Source: Salvator merianae (Eukaryota; Chordata; Lepidosauria; Squamata; Teiidae). From it: DNA of 64,000 nt. Below are positions 1-12,152 of the stretch, one piece after another (positions within the stretch are counted from its first letter, which is position 1; each line of letters opens with the position of its first letter). The notes under the pieces were generated by a model, which worked only from the letters and a program-made list of their open reading frames with translations, did no database searches and was not told the DNA's origin. Location of the stretch: the NCBI GenBank assembly GCA_003586115.2, contig QVOM02000029.1, positions 28,862,225-28,926,224 on the forward strand. The letters are read 5' to 3'. The translations under genes were made by a program, and so were the position numbers.

Positions 1-49
1 AACCACAGAGCTACTAATTTAAAACAGAGCTACTAATTCAAAATCAGAG

Positions 50-304
50 AGCTGTTTCCGAAGCTGGCCCCTCTCCACCACCATTTCAAACCCAGAAGTA
101 GTGTGAACGCTGCTCCCCTGATCTACACCTGATCACACAAGTGAGCTTCAATACTGCAATTTACTGCATCAGCCTTACTCAGCTTCAGGTGGGCATCAGG
201 TGGGCTTGAGTGAGTTGCAAGGCAGCTGCCTCCGTTTGAAAATGCTAATGCAGCTGACTAGTGAGTGGACAGGAATGTTTCTCTTGCAAAGTGCGAACAG
301 GGCC
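50..304 (-). mobile_element. Family A MITE, copy A1, 3'-truncated
   Basis: Read on the minus strand, this ends at a family A terminus (GGCCCTGTTCGCAC) and carries the family body, including the paired phrases around CCCACCTGATGCCCACCTGAAG and the stretch ending in a Tcc-rich 'acaccacttctgg' region. The far end fades out near position 50, so the element is incomplete. It is non-coding and would depend on a transposase supplied elsewhere. Identity rests on resemblance to the complete copies at 13.9, 28.5 and 62.5 kb. Confidence 0.7.
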
Positions 305-1315
305 TTTGTTTCCCACTAAAGAAGATTAGTGATTAAACTGATAGGTGATCTGTTGAGAAAAAATATGTGAAAACCACATATATAAGCATCATCCAAACAT
401 CCTCCTGCCTTGGGGTGGGTTTGTGCTGCCATGGAGATAACTGATCTTAGTCATATGCCTGAGGCCCCATAGTAGCTGCAGGTGAAACTTTCACCTACAG
501 CAGGTTTTTTTTTTTAAACCACCAGAATGAAGCAGCAAAATAGTTCCACCATAATCAATCAAGGGGACCATCACTGCAGCTGGAAGTGTACTACAGTTCC
601 CAGGCATGTTTCCAACCACAATTTTGGCAGTCAGATTAACTCTTCTACCCTTCATGTGTCCATACAAGGGAAGAAAGATGGCTGCACCTGCAAGAGCAAC
701 CTGGGAGTAGCTTATCCTGATTTATCATTGTGTCACTCTCAGGCAGGGATATTCTACACACAGAGAATAATTTTCTATTGGTTTGCTTCAAACATGTTTT
801 AGGATGGCTGCTGCTGTGATTAATTTTTAATTCATTTTTTTAGAGTATGATTTTCATTTCATTTTTTAAATATTTATAATATACACAAGGTAAAAAAGTG
901 ATACTATAATATAAAAACAAAATCAAATCAAATTAAACTAAACTAAATTAAATTAAATTAAATTAAAACAATGATAAAAGATACCATTCAGCCTAAACTG
1001 AAATTCATTAAGCATACACAACACTAAATAATATTCATTAAATTTTTCACTGCACTGGTAGATGAGATAGAAATCAGTACAATCCAATAACACTCTTGAA
1101 TTTGTTAAATCCCAAATTTGATAATAGTCCTTGTGAGAGAGAAAGATTTCATTTTTTAGTATGTAGTCCAAAAGTATCTGTTGTACTTGTTCCTTCACAA
1201 AAAATTAAAAAATATCTTTCCTGATACATGTTGTACCCACTAATACTATAACTATAACCCTTAAATTTTTCTTCTTACTTAGTGACAATCATTCAATCAA
1301 ATAATCAGGGTGATT
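305..1315. other. No recognisable gene; AT-rich DNA with a TAAAT-type simple repeat
   Basis: No exon, RNA gene or classifiable transposon was recognised. From about 918 to 967 there is an imperfect (AAATT)n run. A 91-codon open frame at 527-802 has no recognisable domain and weak composition, and is treated as chance. Confidence 0.6.
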
Positions 1316-1400
1316 CAGTGTGGTGCAGTGATAAACTCCTAATTAAGCATGAACAAACCTCACCCATGGAATTTGAGAGAAACTGGGCCAACAAAGGCCA
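1316..1400 (+). mobile_element. tRNA-headed SINE fragment
   Basis: The phrase 'cagtgtggtgcagtgataaa' is close to the A-box head of a SINE widespread in squamates (cagtgtggtgtagtggttaa). It is followed by decayed body sequence. The B box and tail are not clear, so only a short 5' piece remains. Confidence 0.5.
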
Positions 1401-1432
1401 AGTAACTGGATGCAGTCCAGATCTCTTAAGAT

Positions 1433-1549
1433 GATTCTGCACTGGTTGGTATATTGGACCAGCAAACATACTATGAACCTCACTTCTAGCGTGTGGGAGT
1501 GAGGTTCCTAGTGAGCTTGTTGGACCAATATACCAACCAGTGCAAAATC
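1433..1549. mobile_element. Foldback (hairpin) element, family L
   Basis: Arms at 1439-1465 and 1517-1543 are inverted copies of each other (25 of 27 bases pair). An inner pair, gaacctcac and gtgaggttc, continues the stem toward the middle. The whole unit of about 117 bp would fold into one long hairpin. Such elements are usually short non-autonomous DNA transposons. No clear target duplication was seen. Confidence 0.65.
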
Positions 1550-1918
1550 ACCACTCGTCCAGACCATCTCACAGGGATGCTGACAGAATAGAGGGGCATG
1601 CTTTCTAGAGAAAGAGAGAATCAACATTATATAAAATAGGAACCTGGTACTTCTAAATAATGCAAAAAATGTGTGGAATACAGTATTTATAATGATGTAC
1701 ACAACTACTTCCTAAACCTTTTACATCTTTTGTTTGCTTGCTTTTTAACAAGACAGGTTCCCAAGAGTTACTGCTTATCATAGGTCAGCTGATTAGTAAT
1801 GACTTGAACCGTAGTTAACTTTTAAGATGCAATCACTGTTCTTCCACATGTGAGAAGGTGGGGAAACCAAAATAAGTGTGATCCCTATAAAAATGTTTCT
1901 GAATTTAGTTAGCATTTT

Positions 1919-2376
1919 GAGGCTTTTCACACTCTCCACCTTGGAATGTTCAAATCTGAACATTCCAAGGTGGAACAGTCCATGCGATGTCATGGCCATC
2001 TGCACTGCGAGGGTTGGAACAACTCGGAAATGGGCTTCCATCATTTGCCAGTGTGAATGCTGGCTGCCCCACCATGACAGTGGTTGCGCAAACACCCAGC
2101 TGCCATGGTTATTGGGGATGCAGTGTGTGAGTGCACAGCTGCACCATACTGCACACAGGCTGCAGTGTTTACACCAGGAAGTAGGTATGAATGCTGCATA
2201 CTGGGAGCAGTCCAGATGCTCCTGGTACAGCTGTGGGCTACAATTTTATTGTCCACAGCTAGTAACAAACGGGAGCGTCTACAGACGCTCCCAATTGCTA
2301 GGGCTTCTGCAAAATGCAGACACACTGTGTTGGTGAGTGTCTGATTGCTCACTAGCACTAAAGTGCGAATAGGCCC
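1919..2376 (-). mobile_element. Family B MITE, copy B1
   Basis: Ends are GAGGCTTTTCACAC on the left and GTGCGAATAGGCCC on the right, flanked by TTT on both sides (1916-1918 and 2377-2379), a plausible 3-bp target duplication. Next to the left end lies an inverted pair built on ccaccttggaatgttc. A second perfect hairpin, GGGAGCGTCT and AGACGCTCCC around AC, lies at 2271-2292. Overlapping open frames of 86-152 codons on both strands are non-conserved and follow from the repeat composition. Confidence 0.8.
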
Positions 2377-4454
2377 TTTGTTCCAAACCCTTCTAAATGT
2401 TGTGAACAATTTAACATCATTGTTTCTTTTAGGATTGGAATTGGTAAGCTTATTAATATAATCTTCTTAAGTCTGTGGCTCCTTTTTATGAATTAATTAT
2501 ATTGTGGCTTGTAGCATGTTCAGTTTAATCATGTATTCTTCATATTTGTCAGCAAGATTTTACAATTAAATTTTACCCCCAGCACTGCAGGGCTTTTTTG
2601 TCCTATTAGAGACTCTCTTTTTAGATTAGTTTGATGTCCATTCCCTCCAGTTCTTCATTTATTCATGGGTATTTCATCTCTTGAATCAGAACTCTTGAGT
2701 TTAATCATTCACAAGTTTAATGAGTCCTAAGTGCCACAAGATGTTTCAATTTTGCCCTCCCTCATAAGGTCCTTGTCTGCAATGGGCCTTCTTTTGGATT
2801 ATATTGTGGAATAGGGGCCTGCCATCCACATGCTAGCATAGGCTAAGGCAGGCTAAGGATTCATACCAATCACCCCACTTTCTGGTCACTGATTGCATGA
2901 AAATCTGCATGTGTATATATGCATAGATTTTGACCCCTCTTACCTAATGTCCATTATTTACTTTAGTTCAACATGTTTCTCAGTATGAAGAATGTTGCCT
3001 TTTCCAGGGCTTGTGAACCAGGAAAGACTGAGGGCATTTACACACTTACCTTGCCTGGTCTGAACCACTGGGTCTGGACTGTCTGGTTCAGACCATGGCA
3101 AGATGAAGTTTGGAACAGTGCCCTCTGCACTGCATGACGGTGCTGGTCCAAACCAACCCTGCACTGTCCCTGAAGCTCACATGAGCTTCAGGATTGGCCT
3201 TGGAGTTCCAAAGGTCTAGGAATGAAAGATCCTAGCCTTGGAGGCCCCGGGGAACCTGGTTCAGAGGCAAGTTTTAGATTACTACAAAAATGGATCCCTT
3301 GGTGGACTGGAACATGGAGGTGTGCCTTCTGCATGCTTCTGTGTTCTGTTCTTAGGCTGAGCTGGTACACTGGTAGTCCTTAATGTCAAGGACTACCCAT
3401 AATCCATATCAGCCCCCCCCCATCTAGATTATACTCTGTCCTATGCAAGCAGAGCAGACCAGTGATGGGCAGGGCCTCCTGTATTCTGCACTAATGTATT
3501 CCATATGAAGAAATACCAGCAACTGCAGAAAGGAAAGCCCACTTGTCAAGGTCAGCCTTTATGCTGTTGACTGCTTAAGCATTTCCTTGGCCCAGTGTGC
3601 AATAAAATATTTACTTTTCACTGAGAAAGTGGGAAAGAGACTCCTGCTTTGCTAGGTCAACAAATACCATAATCTCCAGCATCAACTCCTAGAGGGGATT
3701 TGGTTATACACAGGAAGCAAAGTACAACTTTTCTTGTGTGATACAAAGTCATACTATATGCAATTGTGATATACGAATCATTGCCAGCAATAGAAAGCCG
3801 GCAGGTAGGAGAACACAGCCATCAGGAGGATTCCTCTTAACCCGATGGAATAGCATGGTGGTTTCCATAAATGGAACCTCTACATCATATAAGGCACATC
3901 TGTAGTTTATACAGATGGTTTCTGAGTTGCGCACAGAGTAGAATGCCTTCCCTGGAACTTTTGTGAGTTGCTGCTGCTGCTGCTGCTGCTAGCCAATTAG
4001 AGCAGAAGCTGTTTTAGGCAACCGTTAAGTCTTTTGTCTCCCTAGAAGCCTTCCTGTTTCTTTTAAGCCACCTTTTTCATCTTCTTGAAACAGATGGAAA
4101 GGAAACAACAAATGCAAAAACAAAGAGTAGCAAAAGAAAGTTCGTAATCTTTAAATCTTTTCTCTCACCACTCTAAAAAAAAATGGTTTACTTATTTTTA
4201 GCCCTCAAACATTTTGCAATTGGTGTGCTGATGCAGATAGTACATCTAAATTGCAAAATACAGGCAAGAGCTTTGGGAGCTGCAAGTAATCACAGGGGTG
4301 GGGAGGATGGGTTTGTGGAATGGTTTACTTAAGGTATATACACTAGTTTAGTCATACAATCTCCTTGCTTGGTTGACTTTATAAGCCTGGGCAAAAATTA
4401 AGGAAATAATCATTCTGATAGCACAAGATCTTTAGGGAGGATCTTTTCTCCAAC
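2377..4454. other. Mostly unassigned DNA with repeat scraps
   Basis: No exon recognised. A family E scrap lies at about 2780-2835 (gggcctgccatccacatgct). A perfect 12-bp inverted repeat, TGGTCTGAACCA and TGGTTCAGACCA, lies at 3056-3067 and 3084-3095 just inside a MITE-like phrase 'atttacacacttacc'. Open frames of 60-68 codons here are not convincing. Confidence 0.55.
3970..3990 (+). repeat. (CTG)7 trinucleotide repeat
   Basis: Seven uninterrupted CTG units in otherwise ordinary sequence. There is no evidence that it lies in an exon. Confidence 0.9.
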
Positions 4455-4570
4455 ATAAAGTACAGTCATACCTTGGTCCTCAATTGCTTTGAAACTCGTC
4501 AGATTTGGTACTCAATGCGTTCGACACAACTTTTTTGTCTTGGTACTCGTCATTCAATGACATCACATCA
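4455..4570 (+). mobile_element. Tigger/pogo-like DNA transposon remnant
   Basis: TACAGTCATACCTTGGT at 4462 resembles the terminal repeat of Tc1/mariner-superfamily Tigger elements, with TA at the outer edge as expected for that superfamily. Following text repeats the pattern 'ttggtactc', as such ends often do. The other terminus was not found, so this is a fragment and the call is tentative. Confidence 0.45.
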
Positions 4571-5830
4571 ACCACTTTTTATGTATTATGGATTCATGTT
4601 TCTTTGTTAGAATGGAACCAAATATTATTACATATGTCATTTCTCCAGTGCTGTTCACCAAGGCCATTATGATTTGTGCGTTGACATTATAATCACATCT
4701 GAATTTACATGGTTTCTGACAGTGCTGTTTGGCTATTCACAACTGACAAACTGTGACCTGCCTCAATTTGTGTGTCCCTTTTAATACTCCATTACATGGT
4801 TTTCCACCAAAACTTCCACTGATTTGACCTACCTACCTGAAAATTACATTGACCTAACTTTCTGCTCTGGACCAGGTTGGTCCATGCTACAAAGGGTCAG
4901 CTTGGTCTGGGACAGATGACCTGTCCCACAGTGGGATAGTTTGCCCATATTCCATTTCAGGCCTGACAACATTCTGTTATCTCAGTTCAATCCAGCCTTC
5001 AAAGGATGGGAATTTCAAAGTTCCTAGTGGGGGTCTTTTTGGCAGTACACCCACTTCTGGCACTGCTTCCTGGTGCACTGCCAAAAAGAAGCTGAGAGCA
5101 GTATATTGGACCATAGGCTGTGCTCTTCATACTCCTTGTGATCCAGTATACCACATGTAGCCAATTTTAGGATTACTTTTAATGGGTACACTGGACCAAA
5201 AAACAGTGCTGTATCTCAGTCCATTACTTTGTCCTGTGGGGACAAAGCATTCCAAGAGGGATGAGACTTAGACAGCATCAGGCTGCCTTTGGGAAGGTAT
5301 ACCAGCAAGTGTGGAAAAAGTTATTGACTTGCATTGGGTTGACCATCCATTTGACCATTACATTGACTTGGATGAGGAATTGACTTCTCAATGCATGTTA
5401 GTAGAAGAAAAGAAAACCTTCATTGACTTGCATTGGTTTGACCAACCTGGTTAATGATTACATTGACTCAAATGGGAAATTGGCCTCCTAGTGGAGTGAA
5501 GAGCTGTGAATCATTGGTGCAGTTTCTCACTAAAACTCAGAAACCGTTAGGTAATCTTGCAGTCCTTCTCCCTGCTCCATGAGTGGGCAGAGTATTTGGT
5601 TGTCAGTGAGGGAAAATAAGTTCTAAGTGTGACTTTGGTGAGTTTTGACTGTTTCTGACTGCTTTTGACTGGAGTGTATGGAGTGTGGAGTGAGTGTTCA
5701 TTAGTGCCTGTTTGTGTCTATTTCCTCCATTTGTTCCTTCCTCCATTGATCAACCCAACTCAAATCAATGCAATTTTCAGCCAGTTTGGTCAGTCCAATT
5801 AAAGTCAAAGAGGTTTCTGCCATGCTTCTC
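4571..5830. repeat. Unclassified repetitive tract with inverted and direct repeats
   Basis: A perfect 13-bp inverted repeat, TCTTTTTGGCAGT and ACTGCCAAAAAGA, lies at 5034-5046 and 5077-5089. A direct repeat opening with attgacttgcattgg occurs at 5323 and 5422, 99 bp apart, and each copy continues with 'tgacc' and 'attacattgact' phrases. An inverted echo (caacccaactcaaatcaatg) lies at about 5752. The tract resembles decayed transposon or minisatellite DNA. No family was assigned. Confidence 0.55.
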
Positions 5831-7136
5831 CTAACTCCCAGATCTGCATTGCTTGAATTACATGGCTACACACTGTTTTTCTAGAATGGAAGCCCAGAGC
5901 AAATCAAGCTACAACTGCACTTTAGGGATGTTTGTGAAATCCACAGGACTCATGAAGATCCTTGGCTGAGGTTCCTGTTTCTGGAGCATAAAGGGACTGT
6001 AAAGTGCATGACTGATTTGGCAGCTTTGGGAGGGAGGGGAAGGTGCCACACTGACATGAATCATTGCCAATTCAGAGGTCTGTACCACAGATACCCTTCT
6101 TTGTATTTACATAACTACTGTTGAGAATTTAACAGTGGTTTTATGACGAGTTTCTGAAAAACCATGCACGTCCACAAGGAGCTGCAATTTAGGGCTTTTT
6201 TTTAGGGAGCCCCTTATGGTGGCAGTGATATCAACAGGCACTGATATTTGTTTTTCTTAAACCAGGAAGGCAGTCATCTTCCCAAAACAGAGCTTCAATT
6301 GCATAAATAGCCAGACTGTCTAATATGTGGCAACTAGCTAATGCTGTATAGAATGGTGGCACCTGTACCATCTGTATGTTCCCAGGGTATAACTCCAATT
6401 GTTATTGGTCTGATGTCCCAGTCCCAGACAGCCACACAAGACATTCTCTTTCTCTTTGGGCAAGTGAGTTTGCTGGTGGTGGTTTTACCAGGGAGAAATG
6501 GTAACAGGCTTACAGTGTTGGAGATCCCTCAAAACTAGCACTGCAAAAACATTTACCATCCCTGCTCCACAACGATTAGCAGCAAAGATCAGATAGGTGT
6601 GCTGCATATAATCAGTAACCTATACTTTCAGGTGCAGATTTTGGGGATCTTTATGTCTCTATACTTATATCTTGCTCTTCCCCATTTGCCCCAGGTGTTC
6701 AAAAGTTTCCAAATAAAAGTTCATGACAAGCAAATCATTAAAAATCTGAAATTTTAAATTGTTTTTAAAAAAATTCTCAATACCTAAAGAACACTAAAAA
6801 TCATGATGTTATCATTACCCAATCAGTCTCTATGCTCTTCTTCTTACAGGTTTCCCTTTCCAAGTACAGAGCACAACATTGCTCATGGTAGTTTCTCCAG
6901 AATTTGGTCACTGATATACATGATATATATTTCTCTCTAATATAAAAAAAAACCAATTACCTTTTAAGTTCTTAAAAATAATCAAGCTACTTCCAGATTC
7001 CTAGGAACAAGGAGGAGATAAGAAAATTGTACTTAATAACTACAACTGAAGTTGCATTTCTTTGAAGTACAGTATTTCTTTATGTGCTGAACATAAAGAG
7101 GTTATACTGTTTTAACAAACTCATTTTATCTGTTTT
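5831..7136. other. No recognisable gene or repeat family
   Basis: Ordinary moderately AT-rich sequence. No splice-bounded conserved frame, RNA gene or transposon terminus was seen. A 65-codon frame at 6341-6538 has no recognisable feature. Confidence 0.5.
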
Positions 7137-7215
7137 TATGACTAGTTTTATTGTGGCTCACCCTGAGACCTTCAGGTATAGGGAGGGATAGAAATATAAA
7201 TAAATAAATATACAA
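7137..7215 (+). mobile_element. CR1/L2-type LINE 3' end with AAAT tail
   Basis: The phrase 'accctgagaccttcaggtat' followed by 'agggatagaaatataaataa' is the 3' terminal motif of a LINE family that recurs at 9.8, 12.9, 20.7, 27.9, 52.9, 53.3 and 58.8 kb in this window. Only the terminal 80 bp or so is present, as expected for 5'-truncated retroposition. Confidence 0.7.
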
Positions 7216-8874
7216 CCTCTAATATAATTTAAAGGGAGGGGTACATGGGGATTAAGATATCTCATTGGCTTGAGCTACCCATCTCTCTTCATCTGTGTAA
7301 AAAGCCATAACCTTTGTCTGCTTCTGCTTCTGCTTTTCCTTCAGTGGTGGTTTATTTTGGAATACATTCACGGAGATCTTCCCAGAACTACTTAACTACT
7401 AGCTACTTAACTACTAACATCTTCACAAGGCAGGTATATATAAAAGATATACTTCTTTTGACTCTCTCCTTCTCTTCCCTTTTTCCACCACTGAATATCA
7501 GAAAAAACACAAGAGAAGATTCTTACAAAGGTTAGAAGGAGATTTTTCCTTTGCAAATTCTGTAAGGTAACCTTTGAAAAAATTTCAAACATCCAAATGA
7601 TCAAGATAAGAGTGAATTCTGGGGCTCCTCGCAGACTTGGCAGGCAAACATGCCCATTTGCAAACTGCCAATGGCCACCTGCAATCTCTCGCCAGCGGGC
7701 ATCCACCCATGGAACCAACCAAGCCATAAGGCAAGAAAGAACTCCAAGGGCAGATGGCCTAATTCACATCCTACATTACATGTAGAGCAATAGTGGAGGG
7801 AAGAGGCAAATTGCTGGCTATGTTTTCTGCCTTTACGGTTTACCATTGAACTAAAAATGGCTAACTTGGAAGCCGTTTCTCATCCAAAGCTAAACTGACA
7901 TGCTACAAGGACTTCAGAGGCCAGGAGCTGTGTGCCTTCCACAGCCTTTTTCACAGCCATTTAAATGATAAACATCCTGATAGAACCCGATTAATATAGG
8001 TTGTAGTAGGCTAAAAACCATACTGATACATTTTAGATTCTTCAGTTAGAATAAAAAGAGGCAATCATTTAAACAAGTCTATGAGCAACTACTGAAAAAA
8101 CATGACACCTTACATTTTCATCTAGAATGCTGTAATTATCAAAGACCTTATTTACTGATAAACTTTATTGGTTTCATGCAGACCATTTCACAACATCAGA
8201 GGGCAGATAAATTATAAATGTCAAGATAAGCAATTAAAATATGGGGAATCAGTGCATCAAACCAATTGCTAGCTAGCAGAGGAAACTCTTTAATAAACAG
8301 GATTGTCTAGTTATATTACAAAATGCCCTTCTACAAGAACTTTATTGCTTAAGCACACTCCATTAAAAAGTAAATTGTCTAGTCACTGCAACTCTTCTAT
8401 AATTCATGTGCCACACATGATCTAATTTGCAGTCTCACTCTACCAAAGTTGTAACCTAGATGGCCATTTGCAACCTATTTATCTGACACACTACACAAGT
8501 ACATCTGCTGAAAATTCCAGCACTGGAGAAAGAAAAGTAGTGCTTTTTTTTTTTTTAATTTAAAACATTTATCCAATGTTTTCCAGCAGGTTGGCCTGTT
8601 TAAGATGATGCACAAAATTAATTTTTACAACTTAGGACCTTCACTTAAAGCACGCAGTAAACCCATCCATAAAATCATATGCAATTTTTTTTTTTTCATA
8701 AAAACCATCACTATAGCAGTAAGAATGCAACTTAACAGTGATATGTCTACTGCAACATGGCTGTTTTGGAAGATTTCTCAAATGTCTACATTAAACTTAT
8801 GTGTCTTTGATGGAATGACAGAGATTTCAAAAGGTGTGGGGGAACCTTCTTTCTTCTTCTTTTTCTTGTTTAGG
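7216..8874. other. No recognisable gene; T-rich runs
   Basis: Unassigned sequence. Poly-T runs lie at about 8543-8558 and 8687-8696. Frames such as 7407-7727 (minus, 106 codons) and 8605-8901 (plus, 98 codons) show no domain or recognisable homology and are treated as chance. Confidence 0.5.
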
Positions 8875-9372
8875 GCTTTAGTTGTATCCAACTCTTTGTG
8901 ACCCCCCCATGGACCATGGCACACCAAGTCTGTCTGTCTTCCCTTGCCTCCTGGAGTCTGCCCAAGCTCATGTTCCTACGTAGTATTGTTCTTTACAGCA
9001 TTGTTCTTTCCTTTTACCAATAGACATGTCCACAGCTGAGCACCTTTCGGCTTTGGCCTAGCTGCTTCACTCTTTTGGGGGCTACTTGTACTTGCCCTCT
9101 GCTCCTCCCCAGTAATGTTTTGGACACTTTCTGACTCGTTTTTCTGATGGGGCTCATTTTTTTCTGTCGTGCTTTTCCATGGGGTTTTCTTGGCAAGAAT
9201 GCTGGAATGGTTTGCTATTTCCTTCCCAGTGAATCACTTTGGGCACTTCACTATGACCAATCTATTTTGGGTGGCACTGCATGGCATAGTTCATACCTTC
9301 AACTTCATTGAGATGCACAAGTCCCTTTGTCATGACAAGACAGTGATCCATGAAAGGACTTCTTTCATGTAG
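8875..9372 (-). mobile_element. BovB LINE fragment (antisense)
   Basis: On the plus strand, 'ccaactctttgtgacccccc' and 'atggaccatggcacaccaag' are the reverse complement of the BovB 3' region. The following stretch to about 9372 ('cagctgagcacctttcggct', 'gctggaatggtttgctattt') matches BovB sequence further 5' in the same orientation. BovB is an RTE-clade retrotransposon abundant in squamates and ruminants. The copy has no intact reading frame; the small minus-strand frame at 9014-9196 is a remnant. Confidence 0.85.
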
Positions 9373-9469
9373 CCACCAGAATTATTTTCTTGGAATGTGG
9401 CCAGTCAACACGGCAAGAATTCCTATGGATAATCTCACTACACAGGCAGCTCAATGGATAAAAGCAATT

Positions 9470-9665
9470 TCCCCAAACAGTACGGACTCTAAACAGAGCC
9501 TGATGGCAGCAATTTGAACTAAGTGAAGCATCTAGGCCAACTTTTAAAGCAGACCCAAGTAGGAGACATTGTAATAATCAAGTACATTTATGATAACAGC
9601 ATGGACTGCACTGGGAAAAGCACATTATACCAAATCTTAGTGCAAAATTTGTTGTAACAGATAAA
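9470..9665. mobile_element. LINE-derived fragment
   Basis: The phrases 'aggccaacttttaaagcaga' and 'acattgtaataatcaagt' match a common degenerate pattern of squamate CR1/L2-type elements ('...gcagacccacgtag... gcaatagtc'). Orientation and clade are uncertain. Confidence 0.4.
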
Positions 9666-9789
9666 GAAAGACTTCTGGGTATGAATGCTACCTAGACTTT
9701 CTCTGTTAGTACCATGTACCAGCATCCCACCCACCCCTCAGGCAGGCACTGTCATAATTTTACCCAGTCCATTTCATCTTCTTTTGTAA

Positions 9790-9866
9790 TTATTTTATTT
9801 TGACCCGTCCTGAGACCTTCGGATATAGGGTGGAATAAAAATATAAATAAATAAATAAAAATAAGT
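9790..9866 (+). mobile_element. CR1/L2-type LINE 3' end with AAAT tail
   Basis: The motif 'cctgagaccttcggatatag' then 'ggtggaataaaaatataaat' and an (AAAT)n run repeats the LINE end seen at 7.1 kb. Confidence 0.7.
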
Positions 9867-11189
9867 GCTGGTCTACATTCAAATTGCATATTTGATCTTT
9901 GAGAAAAAATGTTATCCAATTCAGAACTGGTTGTATACTTCCTTGCACAGTTGGCAGATTCAAAATATATCTTCCTTGGATTCAGCTTCAGCTTGTTAAC
10001 TTGTCCCATCCCAGAGTGGCCTCCTGGGCATTGGCCAACCTGGGATTTGAAACTCTGGATGTCTTCTTATGTAATTATTATACAGTATAGGAGACATAAT
10101 AGAACCAAGGGCCTTTCTACACTTTCCTGTTGCCAAACTACAGCTTTCATGAATATGATTGTGCAACTAAGTTTATTATTTGCAGTCCAAAAAGAGACTT
10201 TCCTGAACTCTGTCTGGGAAGTCTGCAGAGGTGGCAAAGTCATGGGCTGGTTGCCAACAGTGATGTTTCTTCTCCTTGCATCAAAAATGTATCTTAGCGA
10301 AAGCAAGAAAGGAACCCATGAAACATCCATTCAAAAACTCTTGAAAATTTATTTATATTGGCACAACACTTTTGTATTATTTATAAGAATGGAAATTATT
10401 CATACTGTAATAGTAAAATTTATAGAGTTTTCCTTTGCAGAATACTATGGCTTGGTTCTGTTATCTACCATATAACACAAAATTGTGTTCTGCAAATAAT
10501 TGCCACTTATGGAAAACCAGGAGTTAACAATGTAAATCAATGGCACCGTGGAGAGGAGAGGCCAAATCACATTATTGCAAGTGTCTGGAATTACAATATA
10601 TGAAGGAAGTTGTATTTTACTGACTATGCTAGGGGAAAACCATGCTGGACAAAATGTTATATGAAAGACAACCATTCATGCTCTTTATTTTCTGTTCTTC
10701 CTTTTACTTTGCTTTTCCTTCTTATCCTTTTTTATGTATCGCCTTCAATATTAATGCAAAACAGGCCATAAATCTTGATGCAAGAAAAGGAAAGGCCACA
10801 TCTACAGCTACACTGTGATTTCCCCTGGAGATGAAGCAAGCGCCAATTCAATTTAAATAAAACCTTCCTTGATAACAGCATAGTGTGGTTCTGAAAATCA
10901 AAGAAACTTTAACAAATGTGGAGACAGTGTGACCTCATGTTGGTAAGGAAGAGCTAATGAGGAAAGAAGAAAAACGAGTCAAAGCGTTCTAATTTAAAAA
11001 AGAAGAAGAAATGGGTGAGTCATATGTGTAGGCACACCATGACAGAAACACAGACCTTATCAATGGAATTGCTTTTGAATGCTCTAAGCTATAATGAACG
11101 AAGCAGGAGGGAAATACTGTTTTATTTCCAATGAAGAGATTATGAATAGATGCAAAACTGTACCCCACAGTGGAAGAACTCTACTTATC
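9867..11189. other. Unassigned DNA containing a 188-codon open frame
   Basis: The plus frame at 9909-10475 is among the longest uninterrupted frames outside GC-rich repeats. It is rich in hydrophobic residues and AT-type codons, has no recognised domain, and has no clear splice or promoter context. A 63-codon and an 81-codon frame overlap it. I do not call it a gene. The rest shows nothing recognisable. Confidence 0.45.
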
Positions 11190-11900
11190 ATCTCATGCTA
11201 TTGCAGCTTTTGACACTGACACTTGCTGAGGGGTTCACACCATTGATGGTCATTATGACAACACACACAGGAAGGGTAAGGATGCTGAAAATGCTTGTAG
11301 CTAGTCCAATGACGTAACAGCAAGTTTCACATGAGCACCATTGGTGTGCACTGCAGAGAGCAGTCCTGGCCTGAGAAAAGCATCTCAGGTTGGGGGAACA
11401 TGAAGGACCACTTAGAACATGCATGCTAACATCTAGATGATGGCCGCTATGGCCCAGCCTAGCTGCAAAGCCAGAGGACAGAAGTTCTCCACCCTTGTAG
11501 TTGTGGGCTAGGATCATTTTGTAGACTCCCCACCAAACTCACTTGGAAGTGGCCCATCTTCCAGAGCCAAGCCCATTCCTGCTGTTGTCACATGTCTGCA
11601 TGACAGTGGCTGGAATGGGGACACAGGTTGGCCCATGAGGGAGACCACTTTAAAGTGGTTGCCTTCTATAGCATTTCTGGATGTGGTTTCCATGCCCAGG
11701 AGGGGCTCAGATATGGAGGCCATATAACCCCCAGGTTTATGGCAATGTATGCCCTCCTACTGCACACAGTATGGTATACAGACTCAGTGTCTGAGCATGT
11801 TTCTGACAGCATCCCAATGCACTATACACATGTCGACACTGTGTTCAGCCGAAAGTGCATTATTGAAATTAAAGTCACAAGTAAGTCAGCTTAACTGAAG
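11190..11900. repeat. Probable unclassified repeat with 16-bp palindrome
   Basis: ACCACTTTAAAGTGGT at 11644-11659 is a perfect palindrome. A related 'agaccactttaaaatagtct' phrase recurs near 35.97 kb, in similar surroundings ending in 'tagcatttctggatgtgg' or 'gagcacttctaggcac'. This suggests a shared element of several hundred bp. Termini were not identified. Confidence 0.4.
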
Positions 11901-12152
11901 AAACTCAAAACCTTAAAAAGTTCAGACTACCAGCCAAATTCTGATGGAGAGGTCAGCACTCACAAGATGTACCAAGTGAATGTCAAGAAAAATGCAGGAA
12001 ACAGAAGTGGCAGAGGATGGCAGAGGGAACTGAGCATTCCCAGCTGTCTATTTGGGTCCCAAAAAGCACCTTTCTTTTGATTTCAGTAACCTGAGAGAAT
12101 CAGTCTAAGATTTGGTAATCTCAGTGGAGAAAATGTTCTTTCTGAGTTATTA

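Noticed and set aside
3970..3990. (CTG)7 as a possible expandable or coding polyleucine/polyalanine repeat
   Set aside because: Only seven units, no exon evidence, and ordinary for vertebrate DNA.
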